Assembly (NCBI GenBank): GCA_018895795.1
Contig: JAHINZ010000448.1
Location: 1 to 7,489, forward strand
Reading direction: 5' to 3'
DNA length: 7,489 nt
From: Alphaproteobacteria bacterium
Lineage (GTDB): Bacteria > Pseudomonadota > Alphaproteobacteria > Caulobacterales > Caulobacteraceae
The notes under the pieces are model-generated. The model saw only the letters and a list, made by a program, of their open reading frames with translations. It was not told where the DNA came from and ran no database searches. This document shows, in pieces, positions 7,361 to 7,489 of the stretch. Numbering within the stretch: the first letter of the stretch is position 1; every line of letters starts with the position of its first letter. A program made the translations under genes and the position numbers.

Positions 7361-7370
7361 TTGAGCGCGG
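7361..7370 (+). repeat. Direct repeat TTGAGCGCGG, copy 1
   Basis: The 10-mer TTGAGCGCGG occurs here and again at 7440-7449, 79 bases apart. Copy 1 forms the left arm of the inverted repeat at 7361-7387. Copy 2 overlaps the loop of a GGGGAT/ATCCCC stem. It could be a paired protein-binding site flanking the A/T-rich stretch. Confidence 0.35.
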
Positions 7371-7387
7371 AGGATTGGCGCGCTCGA
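7361..7387. other. Inverted repeat GAGCGCG/CGCGCTC followed by an A/T-rich stretch
   Basis: GAGCGCG at 7363-7369 pairs with CGCGCTC at 7379-7385 over a 9-base spacer; the ends add a T-G wobble and a T-A pair. On the + strand it is followed by GATTATTTTA, which resembles a weak terminator tail but is interrupted. It could equally be an operator next to a promoter for a gene to the right. Confidence 0.3.
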
Positions 7388-7439
7388 TTATTTTACAAGC
7401 TGCTGAATGGGCGTAACTTTGCTCTGAAAAGAACGGGGA

Positions 7440-7449
7440 TTGAGCGCGG
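7440..7449 (+). repeat. Direct repeat TTGAGCGCGG, copy 2
   Basis: Exact second copy of the 10-mer at 7361-7370. Its first base is the last base of the GGGGAT arm (7435-7440), and the rest lies in the loop closed by ATCCCC (7453-7458). Confidence 0.35.
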
Positions 7450-7468
7450 TCTATCCCCATTCTCCCAG

Positions 7469-7489
7469 CCCTCTCCCAGAGGGAGAGGG
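7469..7489. repeat. Palindromic repeat at the window edge
   Basis: CCCTCTCCC (7469-7477) pairs perfectly with GGGAGAGGG (7481-7489) around AGA. The window ends exactly at the right arm, so the stem may extend further: the flanking left bases TCTCCCAG (7461-7468) would pair with CTGGGAGA if that follows outside the window. Pyrimidine/purine palindromes of this kind are common dispersed intergenic repeats or transcript ends in GC-rich proteobacteria; which of these applies here cannot be told. Confidence 0.55.

Larger units (their letters stand above)
6840..7489. other. Gene-free region of about 650 bases with several inverted repeats
   Basis: No convincing gene was found on either strand. Bases 6840-6925 are the leader of the ligase gene. 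From about 6926 to 7079 lie overlapping hairpins. From 7083 to 7364 one + frame is stop-free for about 93 codons but has no usable start codon and weak third-position G/C preference compared with the three real genes. Other short frames (40 codons at 7126-7248 on +, 52 codons at 7302-7460 on -) show the same weak codon bias. Around 7386-7434 the sequence turns notably A/T-richer, as promoters often are. I did not recognise tRNA, tmRNA (no tag-coding stretch), RNase P, SRP RNA or a known riboswitch. It may hold the promoter of the ligase, a promoter for a gene beyond the right edge, or an unrecognised small RNA. Confidence 0.6.

Noticed and set aside
7302..7460. A 52-codon ATG frame on the - strand in the gene-free region
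   Set aside because: Third-position G/C preference is near random compared with the three real genes, no domain is visible, and the purine-rich bases before the ATG belong to the palindromic repeat.

Overview
The window is GC-rich (estimated by eye at well over 60%), with coding frames that strongly favour G or C at codon third positions. It carries a large TonB-dependent receptor, a membrane-bound M28 peptidase and a feruloyl-CoA-synthase-type ligase. This suggests an alphaproteobacterium, most likely of the Caulobacter/Phenylobacterium type. That placement is inferred from gene style and was not confirmed by any search.

Layout: (1) positions 1-2331, + strand, the 3' part of a TonB-dependent outer-membrane receptor whose N-terminus lies left of the window; (2) positions 2332-2496, an intergenic stretch with a strong intrinsic terminator and a GTG-start ribosome binding site; (3) positions 2497-4914, + strand, an 805-residue zinc peptidase (M28 family) with a signal sequence, a periplasmic catalytic domain, about ten membrane segments and a C-terminal soluble domain; (4) positions 4915-4970, a 56-base convergent gap almost filled by a perfect 20-bp hairpin; (5) positions 4971-6839, - strand, a 622-residue feruloyl-CoA-synthase-like AMP-forming acyl-CoA ligase; (6) positions 6840-7489, about 650 bases with no convincing gene, containing several inverted repeats, some mutually exclusive, and ending in a palindromic repeat cut by the window edge.

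The three genes do not form one operon. The receptor and the peptidase share a strand but are separated by a good terminator, and the ligase is convergent to them. A shared role, such as outer-membrane uptake of an aromatic or peptide substrate with later processing, is possible but not shown. No aldolase/hydratase (ech) or vanillin dehydrogenase gene, the usual partners of feruloyl-CoA synthase, is present.

I do not see a clearly new biological system. The parts most worth a second look are the structured gene-free region upstream of the ligase and the ERMP1-like architecture of the peptidase.
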